This document shows positions 27,117 to 34,314 of a stretch of 64,000 nucleotides of DNA, one piece after another. The position numbers and the translations under genes were made by a program. Positions within the stretch are counted from its first letter, which is position 1. The number at the start of each line of letters is the position of its first letter. The stretch spans positions 1-64,000 of the forward strand of contig NZ_BOMS01000041.1 of assembly GCF_016862315.1 (NCBI RefSeq), given 5' to 3'. The DNA is from Actinoplanes palleronii (GTDB lineage Bacteria; Actinomycetota; Actinomycetes; Mycobacteriales; Micromonosporaceae). The notes beneath the pieces were generated by a model that worked only from the letters and a program-made list of their open reading frames with translations, was not told the DNA's origin and ran no database searches.

Positions 27117-28678
27117 TGTACCGCGATTACGTTGTCGACTCGACCTGGTCCGCCGGGTCGATGGTGCTGCTGGCCATGCTGCTGGTGCCCGCGCTGGGCG
27201 CCGCCGTGGTGGCGCTGCTCCCGGCCGGCCGGGATCGCCAGGGCCGGATCGTCGCGACCGTCTTCGCGGCGATCACATTCGGGCTCACGCTCCTGGTGCC
27301 GCTGGTGCGACCGAGCACCACCGACTTCGGCTGGTTCGCGTACGGCGACGGACCGCCGGTTCCGCCGCTGCTGCCCTGGGTGAACCTCGACCTGCCCTGG
27401 GTCCCGGCGCTCGGGCTGCGCTTCCACCTCGGGGTGGACGGGGTGTCCTATCCGCTGGTCGTCCTGACCGGGCTGCTGACGCTGCTGTGTTGCGCCTATA
27501 CGGTGCGCAAGGTGCCGCACGGCGGCTCCGGTCGTACCCTCGCGGTCTTGCTCTTGATCTTGGAAGTCGGTGTTCTCGGCACCTTCCTCTCGCTGGACCT
27601 GCTGCTCTTCTTCGTGTTCTTCGAAGTGGTCCTGCTGCCGATGTATGCGGTGATCGCCGGTTGGGGCGGCCCGGAGCGGCGCGCGGCGGCCCGCAAGTTC
27701 GTGCTCTACACGCTGGCCGGCTCGGTCCTGCTGCTGCTCGGCGTGGTCCTGGTGGTGACCAAGGCGGGCACCGGCAACCTGATCGTGCTGACCGGCGCCT
27801 CCGGGCTCACCCGGACCACCCAGTGCGTGGTGTTCGCCCTGCTCGCCGTCGCGTTCGCGATCAAGGCCCCGCTCTGGCCGCTGCACACCTGGCTGCCCGA
27901 CGCGCACACCGAGGCGCCGACGGTCGGCTCGGTGATCCTGGCCGGCGTCCTGCTGAAGATGGGCACCTACGGCCTGATCCGGGTCGGCGTCGGTGTCGCG
28001 CCGGAGGGCGCCGCGTGGGCCGCACCCGCCCTCGGCGTCCTCGCCGTGATCGCCATCCTGGCCGGCTCGCTGATCTGTCTGCGCCAACGCGAGCTGAAAC
28101 GCCTGATCGCCTACTCCAGCGTCGGCCACATGGGCTTCGTGCTGCTCGGCATCGCGACGCTGACCGTCACCGGCCTGCAGGCCGCGCTGCTCGGCAACGT
28201 CGCACACGGGCTGATCACCGGCCTGCTGTTCTTCCTGGCCGGCACGATCAAGGACCGCGCCGGTACCGGCTCGCTCGACCAGCTCAGCGGCCTGCGGGAG
28301 ACCGCGCCACGGCTGGCCGGGCTGTTCGGGTTCGCCGCGATCGCCTCGCTGGGCCTGCCCGGGCTGGCCGGCTTCTGGGGCGAGGCGTTCGCCGTGGTGG
28401 GCGCGGTGCAGCGGGGCGGCCCGCTGTGGCTGACGCTCGCGGCGGTCGCTGCGCTGGGCGGGGCGCTGACCGCGGCCTACTTCCTGCGACTGCTGCGCCG
28501 GCTGACGCAGGGGCCGACCACGCCGTCGGTGCACTCGCTGCGCACGACGATCGCCGGGGTGGAGTGGTTCGCCTGGACGCCGCTGGTCCTGTTGACGCTG
28601 CTGGTCGGGGTGCTCCCGGCGCTGGTGCTGGTGGACACGGCGTTGCCGCTGGCCACCTTGTTGGGGGTCCAGCCGTGA
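27116..28678 (+). CDS. nuoM: NADH-quinone oxidoreductase subunit M
   Basis: A 520-residue antiporter-like subunit of about 14 helices. The channel glutamate lies in FFEVVLLPMYAVIAGWGG. The discontinuous-helix motif HTWLPDAHTEAPTVGSVILAG and the lysine-bearing segment LLKMGTYGLIR are intact, as is YSSVGHMGFVLLG. It starts within the nuoL stop (TGATG) and its stop overlaps the start of the 41-codon gene at 28675. Confidence 0.96.
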   Translation: MYRDYVVDSTWSAGSMVLLAMLLVPALGAAVVALLPAGRDRQGRIVATVFAAITFGLTLLVPLVRPSTTDFGWFAYGDGPPVPPLLPWVNLDLPWVPALGLRFHLGVDGVSYPLVVLTGLLTLLCCAYTVRKVPHGGSGRTLAVLLLILEVGVLGTFLSLDLLLFFVFFEVVLLPMYAVIAGWGGPERRAAARKFVLYTLAGSVLLLLGVVLVVTKAGTGNLIVLTGASGLTRTTQCVVFALLAVAFAIKAPLWPLHTWLPDAHTEAPTVGSVILAGVLLKMGTYGLIRVGVGVAPEGAAWAAPALGVLAVIAILAGSLICLRQRELKRLIAYSSVGHMGFVLLGIATLTVTGLQAALLGNVAHGLITGLLFFLAGTIKDRAGTGSLDQLSGLRETAPRLAGLFGFAAIASLGLPGLAGFWGEAFAVVGAVQRGGPLWLTLAAVAALGGALTAAYFLRLLRRLTQGPTTPSVHSLRTTIAGVEWFAWTPLVLLTLLVGVLPALVLVDTALPLATLLGVQP

Positions 28679-28800
28679 CCGCTTCCGGTCGTCTGCGGGT
28701 CCTGTTGTTCGGCATCGGCCTGGCGCTGATCTTGCCGTTTGTCGGCGGCCTGGTGCGGATTCCGCTGTTCGTTTTCGGTCGTCTGGGGGTTTTGCGGTGA
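28675..28800 (+). CDS. Small membrane peptide between nuoM and nuoN (41 residues)
   Basis: A short frame starting GTG at 28675 (overlapping the nuoM TGA as GTGA) and ending TGA at 28798-28800 (overlapping the nuoN GTG by 4 bp). The peptide begins VTASGRLRV, has one hydrophobic helix (LLFGIGLALILPFVGGLV) and ends in a basic, hydrophobic tail (FVFGRLGVLR). The precise 4-base overlaps on both sides make it a real translated gene rather than a gap, and the helix suggests a single-pass inner-membrane peptide. It has no similarity to a known Nuo subunit that I can recognise. An accessory subunit or assembly role is inference from position. Confidence 0.6.
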   Translation: MTASGRLRVLLFGIGLALILPFVGGLVRIPLFVFGRLGVLR

Positions 28801-30251
28801 GCCAGTCGGTTGATCATTTTGCGTTGTTGCCGCTCTATGCGGCGGCCGGCACCGCGATCCTCGCCTTCCTGACCGACCTGTTCGTCGCCAAGCGCGCCGC
28901 GGTTCTCGCCGTCACCGCGCTCGGCGGCCTGGCCACCGCGGTGCTCGCCCTGGTCGTCGGCCCTTCGGCGGGAACGTTCTGCACCACCGGAGCCTGCTCC
29001 TGGGTCGCGACCTGGCCGGCCGCGGTCACCACGGTGCTCTTCGCGGCTCTGACCGTGGGTGTCCTCGCCTTCTCCGCGCCGGCCCTGCGCCTCGGTGCCG
29101 CACCGGCCGGCGAGTTCTGCTTCCTGCTGGCCTGCTCGATGACCGGCGGCGTGGTCGTCGCCTACGCCGGCGACCTGATCACCCTGATCGTCGGCCTGGA
29201 GACCCTCACGCTGCCGCTCTACGTGCTGGTCGGCCTGCGCCGCTTCGCCCACGACCAGCGCCCCACCACCACCGGCGCCTCCGCCTCGCTGACGTTCTTC
29301 CTGATCAGCGTGATCTCCACGGCGGTGACCCTGCTCGGCGCGGCCCTGAACTACGTCGCCACCGGCGCCCTGCACCTGGCCCTGCTCACTCCCGCGACCG
29401 GCCCGTTCCGCCCCCTGGCCGGTGTCGGCGTCGCCCTGCTGGTGATCGGCCTGGCCTTCAAGGTCGCCGCGGTCCCGCTGCACGCCTGGGCTCCGGCCAC
29501 CTACGACGGCGCCCCCGTACCGATCGCCGCCTACCTCTCCACGGCGTCCAAGCTCGGTGGCGTCCTGGCGCTGGCCGCGGTGGTCGCCCACCTGGACGCC
29601 CGGGCCGTACTCGCCGTCCTCGCGGTCCTCACCATGACCATCGGGAACCTGGTCGCCCTGCGCCAGACCCGGATGGTCCGGCTGCTCGCGTGGTCGTCGA
29701 TCGCACAGGCCGGCTACATTTTGGCCGCGCTCGCGATCGGTGCGGCCGGCATCCCGGCCGCCCTGGCGTACGCGATCTTCTTTGTGGTTTTGGAATTCAT
29801 CGCGTTCGGCGTGGTCGTCGCGCTCCGCCCGCCGGAAGCCGACGGCGGCACCCTCCTGGATTTCCGCGGCGCCGGTCGCCGCAGCCCGTGGCTGGGCGCC
29901 GCGCTGGTGCTGTCCCTGGCCGGTCTGGCGGGCCTGCCACCCGGCCTGGCCGGCCTGTTCGCCAAGCTGTCCGTGGTCAACACGCTGGTACAGCACGGCT
30001 GGGCGTGGCTGGCCGGCGTGGTGGTCCTGAACGCGGTCATCGCCCTGGCGTACTACGTACGGGTGGCCACCTCGCTCTACACCCTGCCCGCCCGCATCGG
30101 CCTGACCGTCGCCGACCCGGTCCTGATGGACGCGGCCCTGCACCCCCGCCTGCCGGTCACCCGCCCGGTGGCGGCGGCGCTGGCGATCTCAGCGGTGGTC
30201 GCGGTGCTGGTGGGCTTCGCCCCCCAACTCCTCTTCAACGCTCTGACCTGA
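28797..30251 (+). CDS. nuoN: NADH-quinone oxidoreductase subunit N
   Basis: A 484-residue antiporter-like subunit with about 14 helices. Motifs include VGLETLTLPLYVLVGL with the channel glutamate, FKVAAVPLHAWAPATYDGAPVPIAAYLS, STASKLGG and WSSIAQAGYILA. It is the last gene of the cluster. GTG at 28797 overlaps the small peptide gene. The first codons use more TTG, GTT and TTT than the neighbouring genes. Confidence 0.95.
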   Translation: MSQSVDHFALLPLYAAAGTAILAFLTDLFVAKRAAVLAVTALGGLATAVLALVVGPSAGTFCTTGACSWVATWPAAVTTVLFAALTVGVLAFSAPALRLGAAPAGEFCFLLACSMTGGVVVAYAGDLITLIVGLETLTLPLYVLVGLRRFAHDQRPTTTGASASLTFFLISVISTAVTLLGAALNYVATGALHLALLTPATGPFRPLAGVGVALLVIGLAFKVAAVPLHAWAPATYDGAPVPIAAYLSTASKLGGVLALAAVVAHLDARAVLAVLAVLTMTIGNLVALRQTRMVRLLAWSSIAQAGYILAALAIGAAGIPAALAYAIFFVVLEFIAFGVVVALRPPEADGGTLLDFRGAGRRSPWLGAALVLSLAGLAGLPPGLAGLFAKLSVVNTLVQHGWAWLAGVVVLNAVIALAYYVRVATSLYTLPARIGLTVADPVLMDAALHPRLPVTRPVAAALAISAVVAVLVGFAPQLLFNALT

Positions 30252-31290
30252 CCGGGTCGTGCCGTGTCCCGCGCCGCGCCTTGTCCCGGGTCTCGCCCTG
30301 CCTCGCGCCCGCGCTCCGGCCTTGTCCCATGCCGAGTTTCTTCCTTTTCTCGCTCCGCGTTTCGCGCCCTGACCCGTCATGCGTCTCTTGACCCAATACC
30401 ACTCAGCTTAAGTGGATCTTGATGGGCGCTGGCGGCCGGAACCTTCTGGCCCGCGAGGGCATCCCGGTCCGGGCGGTGGCGCGGGTGACCGGCTGCCGGC
30501 GAGTACCCGGCCGTGCGCTCGCGGCCGGGGTGCAACCGATCCCGGCCGGGGGTGAACACGGTGTCTGCCCGGGGAGCGTCGAGCACGATGATCACCGGCT
30601 GGTCGCCCTGTGGCCGGCGATGGTGCACATGCTCGCTCGGATGTGTCTGTCACTGCTGGGCAGGGCGGTGAGAGTCCGCAATGCCAGATCGCGTGCGTTC
30701 GCCGCCCACCTGGGGGCGATAGCCGCACGCACAACCCGAGCGCGGACCGCCATCGCCCCGAACCCGACCGACCGCGGACGGCTGCCGCCCCACCGACGCC
30801 GAGCGCGGACCGCCACCGCCCCTTCAGCGCCGAACGCGAACCCCGGCCGCCCCGCCGACGCCGAGCGCGGACCCCCGCCGCCCCTTCAGCGCCGAACGCG
30901 AACCCCGGCCGCCCCGCCGACGCCGAGCGCGGACCCCCACCGCCCATTCAGCGCCGAACGCGGACCCCCACCGCCCCACCGGCATCGATCACCCACGCTG
31001 ACCGTTACAACAGCACCGAGCGACTGGACATCCCGGCCCGCAACAAGACCCCTACCCACCTGCACCCGAACACATCGGGAACCACCCCAAGACCGCAGAG
31101 CCCCACCGAGATCAAAATAGGCTGAGCGGCATTGTCTCTTGACCGGCTGGTTTCGCGTTTCTTCTCTGGGAGGCTTTGCGTTTCTTCCTGGCCGGCTCTC
31201 GGGCCTGATCCGTATTCGGCCTGCCCAGCCTCGGCCCGGCCCTGTCTCCGGTAGCGTGGCCCACCCAAGATCTGACGGGATGGAACCTTC
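30252..31290. other. 1-kb stretch without a confident gene, repeat-bearing
   Basis: No open frame here has a recognisable domain, and several frames overlap on both strands, as expected for GC-rich non-coding DNA. The left part is C-rich. A short palindromic sequence (CCACT, then AGTGG) lies near 30400-30415. The 62-bp array occupies 30798-30983. A TAGCGT near 31252-31257 may be the -10 of the next gene. Confidence 0.5.
30798..30983. repeat. 62-bp tandem repeat, three units
   Basis: Units start at 30798, 30860 and 30922. Each begins GCCGAGCGCGGACC and is itself made of two related 31-bp halves, the second beginning GCCGAACGCG. The period is not a multiple of three, so the array cannot encode one repeated peptide. 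Confidence 0.85.
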
Positions 31291-31668
31291 ATGAGCAGCC
31301 GGGCCCAACCGTGCCGCCACTGCGGCCGTCCCGTCGTCATCCGGATGACCCAGGCCGGCAAGTCCTGGCCGTTCGACAACGACCTGGTGTCGGTGGACGC
31401 GGACCTGCCGGAGGAACTGCGCTACATCCCGGCACCGGGCCGCGACGGCGTCATCATGATCCCGGTAATCGATGTCAGTGATCAGCGACTGGTCGGCGTC
31501 CGCTGGTATGCGGTCCGGCACATCTGCGCGGAGTGGCTGCGCACCCGCCAGGCCAACCGCCGCGGCGACGTGAACCGAGCCATGAGCGTCGACTGGTCCG
31601 GCGACGCCCCCGCTACCTTTGCCCCCAGCACCGACGCTTCCGCGGCAGAGCCGGATAAGAAGGGCTAA
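31291..31668 (+). CDS. Hypothetical protein with N-terminal CxxC
   Basis: A 125-residue protein of unknown function. The N-terminus PCRHCGRPVV looks like half a zinc ribbon. A later Cys (HICAEWLRTR) and His might complete a metal site. The remaining sequence is soluble with a disordered Ser/Ala tail. ATG at 31291 has GACGGGATGG upstream. GC-rich third codon positions support coding. A small gene follows after 7 bp. Confidence 0.6.
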   Translation: MSSRAQPCRHCGRPVVIRMTQAGKSWPFDNDLVSVDADLPEELRYIPAPGRDGVIMIPVIDVSDQRLVGVRWYAVRHICAEWLRTRQANRRGDVNRAMSVDWSGDAPATFAPSTDASAAEPDKKG

Positions 31669-31675
31669 ATCCGCC

Positions 31676-31819
31676 ATGTCCGGCAGCGGATTCGCTCGTT
31701 GGTGGGGCCAGACGGGGCGGGCGGCGGGTAACGCTGCGCTGCGCCAGCCGCAGCCCGCAGAAGGCGACGGCGTCCACCAGGCAGCGGCTGGCCCTCAAGT
31801 CCGTTTTGCCAGTTCATAA
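31676..31819 (+). CDS. Possible small protein (47 residues)
   Basis: ATG at 31676 follows the upstream stop by 7 bp, with AAGGGC as a modest ribosome binding site. The peptide starts MSGSGFARWWGQTGRAAG, has no transmembrane helix and no recognised domain. Its stop codon lies in the first unit of the 63-bp array. It may be a real downstream cistron or chance. Confidence 0.35.
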   Translation: MSGSGFARWWGQTGRAAGNAALRQPQPAEGDGVHQAAAGPQVRFASS

Positions 31820-31995
31820 CGGCGCTGGCAGCTAGCTGGGCGTTTCCGGCTGGTTGTGGGGGCCGTTATGGGTCGGTCGTAACGGCGCTGGCAGCTAGCT
31901 GGGCGTTTCCGGCTGGTTGTGAGGGCCGTTATCGGCCTGTCATAGCGGCGCCCAGGACCAGCTGGGTGCCTGTGGCTGGTGGTCAGGGCTGTGTC
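31816..31995. repeat. 63-bp tandem hairpin repeat, about three units
   Basis: Units start at 31817, 31880 and 31943. The first two are nearly identical and the third is diverged. Each of the first two forms a hairpin: ATAACGGC (31816-31823) with GCCGTTAT (31862-31869), and TAACGGC (31880-31886) with GCCGTTA (31925-31931). The third has lost perfect pairing. It directly precedes nested stem-loop copy B. Confidence 0.85.
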
Positions 31996-32013
31996 GTGTC
32001 CGGTTTGACCGCC

Positions 32014-32113
32014 GTGAGCGCCAGCCACGCTGTCGGCGAGCGCCCATCGTCGTTTCGGAGCCGTCATTCCCACTATGGGCGCTCGCTGGGCCGGGCTGGC
32101 GAGCGCTTTCGGG
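32014..32113. repeat. Nested stem-loop intergenic repeat, copy B
   Basis: The outer arms CGCCAGCC (32019-32026) and GGCTGGCG (32094-32101) are identical to those of copy A at the left edge. The inner stem is longer here: GCGAGCGCCCAT (32036-32047) pairs perfectly with ATGGGCGCTCGC (32075-32086) around a 27-nt loop. Distances between arms match copy A within 2 bp. The copies differ in loop sequence but keep the pairing. Confidence 0.7.
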
Positions 32114-32139
32114 TGGGAATGGGCCACTTTGCAGGAACC

Positions 32140-32312
32140 GTGGGTGCTCGTCGGGTCGGGCGGGGCCGAACCGAACTTGGCCGAACCGGGCCGAACCGGG
32201 CCGAACTGGGTCGGGTTGGGCTGGGCCGGGCGGGGCTGGGCGGGGCTGGCGGGGCGGGGCTGAGCGGGGCTGGGCGGGGCTGGGTGAGCGGGGAGGAGCG
32301 GGTGGGGGTGGG
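32140..32312. other. G-rich low-complexity tract
   Basis: The plus strand is a run of GGGCCGAACC-like and then GGGGCTGGGC-like units without a gene. Many G-tracts lie close together, so G-quadruplex formation is possible. It ends at the stop of the minus-strand acetyltransferase gene. Confidence 0.6.
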
Positions 32313-32313
32313 G

Positions 32314-32625
32314 CTACTTGACGCGGCGGGTGGAGCGGGCGATCAAGGGCTCGTACTCCGGGTGCTTGTCGACCCACTCCGAGACGAACGGGCACATCGG
32401 GACGACCGTTCGCGTCTTGGCACGGGCGTCGTCCAGGGCCGCCTTGGCCAGCGCCGAACCCACCCCGTGCCCCTCGAACTCCGGGTCGACCTTGGTGTGC
32501 GTGAACACGATGATCGGGCCGGTGATCTGGTAGGTCAGCACCCCGGCGAGCGCCCCGGCCTCGTCCCGGGCCTCGAAGCGTCCCTTGTCCGGCACATCGG
32601 TCACCACGATCTCCATACCGGCCAT
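32314..32625 (-). CDS. Small GNAT-like acetyltransferase (COG2388 type)
   Basis: About 103 residues, matching the short GNAT-fold proteins of the NATD1/YjdJ type. The acetyl-CoA loop is seen in VDPEFEGHGVGSALAKAAL, and the typical C-terminal VVPMCPFVSEWVDKHPEY follows. The substrate is unknown for the family. ATG at 32625 is chosen (MAGMEIVV); ATG at 32616 is an alternative. Longer upstream frames enter the 34-bp repeat array. Confidence 0.85.
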   Translation of the reverse strand: MAGMEIVVTDVPDKGRFEARDEAGALAGVLTYQITGPIIVFTHTKVDPEFEGHGVGSALAKAALDDARAKTRTVVPMCPFVSEWVDKHPEYEPLIARSTRRVK

Positions 32626-32639
32626 CCAATCACCCCGCC

Positions 32640-32829
32640 GGAAAGTCCGCGCCGCCGGGAAGATCACCCCGCCGGGAAGCCCACACCGGCGAGAAGATCA
32701 CCGCGCTGGGAAGCGCGCGCCGCGGGGAAGATCACCGCGCTGGGAAGCGCGCGCCGGCGGGAAGTCCGCGACGCTGGGAAGGCCATGCCGGCGGGGAGAG
32801 CACCGCGCTGGGAAGACACTCGGCGGGGC
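32640..32829. repeat. Degenerate 34-bp tandem repeat, about five to six units
   Basis: Units of about 34 bp built on AAGATCACCGCGCTGGGAAG, followed by a CG-rich spacer ending CGGCGGGG, fill the gap between the acetyltransferase and MOSC genes. Two central units are almost identical; the flanking ones are more diverged. Confidence 0.8.
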
Positions 32830-32832
32830 AGG

Positions 32833-33492
32833 TCAGGAAAGTCGCTCCGTGACCTCCACCAGCAGGTCCGGCGGCAGCTCCGGGGCGTCAAGCAGCCTCG
32901 CCAGCCGGGACTGGTCGTGCATGTAGATCTCGAACGCCTCGGCAACCGTCAGCCCGTGCGCCGGCCGGTCCACCACCGCGATCCGGTCACCCGGGCCGAG
33001 CGGGCCGGGAACGACCACCCGCAGGTACGCCCCGGTCCGGTTCTCCCGGGCGAACCGCTTCACCCAGCGCGGCTCCGCCATCCGGTTCTGGAACGTCACG
33101 CACGGGATCCGCCCGAACGTCACCTGCAGCACCAGCCCGGACCCGAACTCCCAGCGCTCGCCGATCACCGCGCCGACCAGGTCCAGCCCGGACGTCGTCA
33201 GGTTCTCCCCGAACAGCCCCGGCGGGAGCGGGCGACCCAGCTCGGCGGACCACCACGCGTAGTCCTCGCTGGCGTACGCATAAATGGCCTGATCGTCTCC
33301 GCCGTGGTGCAAGGTGTCGCCGATGTGGTCGCCGACCACGCCGCTGTGCAGGCCGCTGCGTTTCGGCCCGGGCGCGCGCACCGTCACCGGCTCGGTCACC
33401 GGCTGCTTGTGGATCCCGGTGGTCGGCACGTCCTTGCCCAGGCTCGGCGCGGGCGGGCCGACGTTCACCGACAGCGCTGTTCCGGTCGTCAT
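32833..33492 (-). CDS. MOSC domain protein (YiiM-like)
   Basis: A 219-residue protein with a MOSC domain, the fold of molybdenum cofactor sulfurase C-termini. GGDDQAIYAYASEDYAWW and LPPGLFGENLTTSG are family signatures, and the conserved cysteine is in FGRIPCVTF. YiiM-like proteins in other bacteria reduce N-hydroxylated compounds with a molybdenum cofactor; that role is inferred here. ATG overlaps the stop of the upstream acetyltransferase gene (ATGA), so both are in one unit. Confidence 0.88.
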   Translation of the reverse strand: MTTGTALSVNVGPPAPSLGKDVPTTGIHKQPVTEPVTVRAPGPKRSGLHSGVVGDHIGDTLHHGGDDQAIYAYASEDYAWWSAELGRPLPPGLFGENLTTSGLDLVGAVIGERWEFGSGLVLQVTFGRIPCVTFQNRMAEPRWVKRFARENRTGAYLRVVVPGPLGPGDRIAVVDRPAHGLTVAEAFEIYMHDQSRLARLLDAPELPPDLLVEVTERLS

Positions 33493-34295
33493 CTGAACTC
33501 CACCATCGCTCGATCCTCCACCGGCCGATAGCCGAGCCGGTGGTAAAGCGCATTGCTGGTCGGGTTCGCCAGGTCGGTGTAGAGCACCACCTCGCTCGCG
33601 CCCTCGTCGAGCGCGGCCCGGGTGGCGGCGGCCGTCGCCCCGCCGGCATAGCCGCGCCGCCGCAGCTCGGGAGGTGTCCAGACGGTCAGGATGCGTACCA
33701 TCCCGGCTTGTGGCCGGGAGCGGACCGCCATCGCAACCGGCACGCCGTCGTCGGTCCAGAGCGTGACGCGGGAGTAGACGATGGCGTCGACACCGGGCCC
33801 GCGCTCGCCGATGGACGCGTCGAAGCCGGTGAACCAGTCGACCAGCAGCTCCCGGTCGGCGGCGGTGGCCGGTCGCGCGACACCGGGCGGGGCCGGCTCG
33901 GGCGGGGTCAGGGCGCCGAGCCGGTGCAGCCGGGTCCGCATGCCGGCGACGTACGGCCGATCACCGGCGAATCGCGGGATGTCGCCGGCGAGCATGTTCA
34001 CCCCGGCGATCGGCCGGTCGGCGAGCGCGGTGACCGCCGCCGGGACAGCGTCGGCCGGCAGCTCGCTGAACAGCACCGGGTGTGGTGGCGTCTGCAGGAG
34101 CACACCCCCGATCGCGGCACCGGGCGTCGTCCACCAGCCGAAGAACGGGTCTTCCGGTCCGTACGCATGCGGTCCTCGCGATCGCAAGGTGTCGACAAGC
34201 GTGAGAAAAACAGTGTGCCGGACCGGCGCGGACCTGAGGAATTCGCCCGTGACCGCGGCGAATTCCTCCACATCGGACGTCAGCTGCCAAGCCAT
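33489..34295 (-). CDS. GNAT family N-acetyltransferase
   Basis: A 268-residue protein. The C-terminal GNAT domain has the acetyl-CoA loop PELRRRGYAGGATAAATRAAL and ends with NALYHRLGYRPVED, typical of FR47-like acetyltransferases. The N-terminal half is a degenerate GNAT-like repeat. A TAGGAT hexamer is 6 nt before the ATG, suggesting a leaderless mRNA. It is translationally coupled to the MOSC gene. Substrate unknown. Confidence 0.87.
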   Translation of the reverse strand: MAWQLTSDVEEFAAVTGEFLRSAPVRHTVFLTLVDTLRSRGPHAYGPEDPFFGWWTTPGAAIGGVLLQTPPHPVLFSELPADAVPAAVTALADRPIAGVNMLAGDIPRFAGDRPYVAGMRTRLHRLGALTPPEPAPPGVARPATAADRELLVDWFTGFDASIGERGPGVDAIVYSRVTLWTDDGVPVAMAVRSRPQAGMVRILTVWTPPELRRRGYAGGATAAATRAALDEGASEVVLYTDLANPTSNALYHRLGYRPVEDRAMVEFR

Positions 34296-34301
34296 GCCGC
34301 C

Positions 34302-34307
34302 ATCCTA
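34302..34307 (-). promoter_or_regulatory. Leaderless-type -10 for the GNAT-MOSC unit
   Basis: On the minus strand TAGGAT is 6 nt before the ATG at 34295. No Shine-Dalgarno sequence is present. Confidence 0.5.
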
Positions 34308-34314
34308 AGGCGGC

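Noticed and set aside
28678-28800. N-terminal extension of nuoN instead of a separate small gene
   Set aside because: The small frame is in a different frame from nuoN and ends with its own stop overlapping the nuoN GTG.
30395-30440. A short palindrome and TTGATGGGC-like sequence that could be the end of an insertion sequence
   Set aside because: No transposase remnant, matching inverted end or target duplication could be seen nearby.
30377-31125. Several overlapping open frames of 60-230 codons on both strands after nuoN
   Set aside because: They pass through the 62-bp array, whose period shifts frame. Compositions are Arg/Pro-rich with no domain, and no start has a good ribosome binding site.
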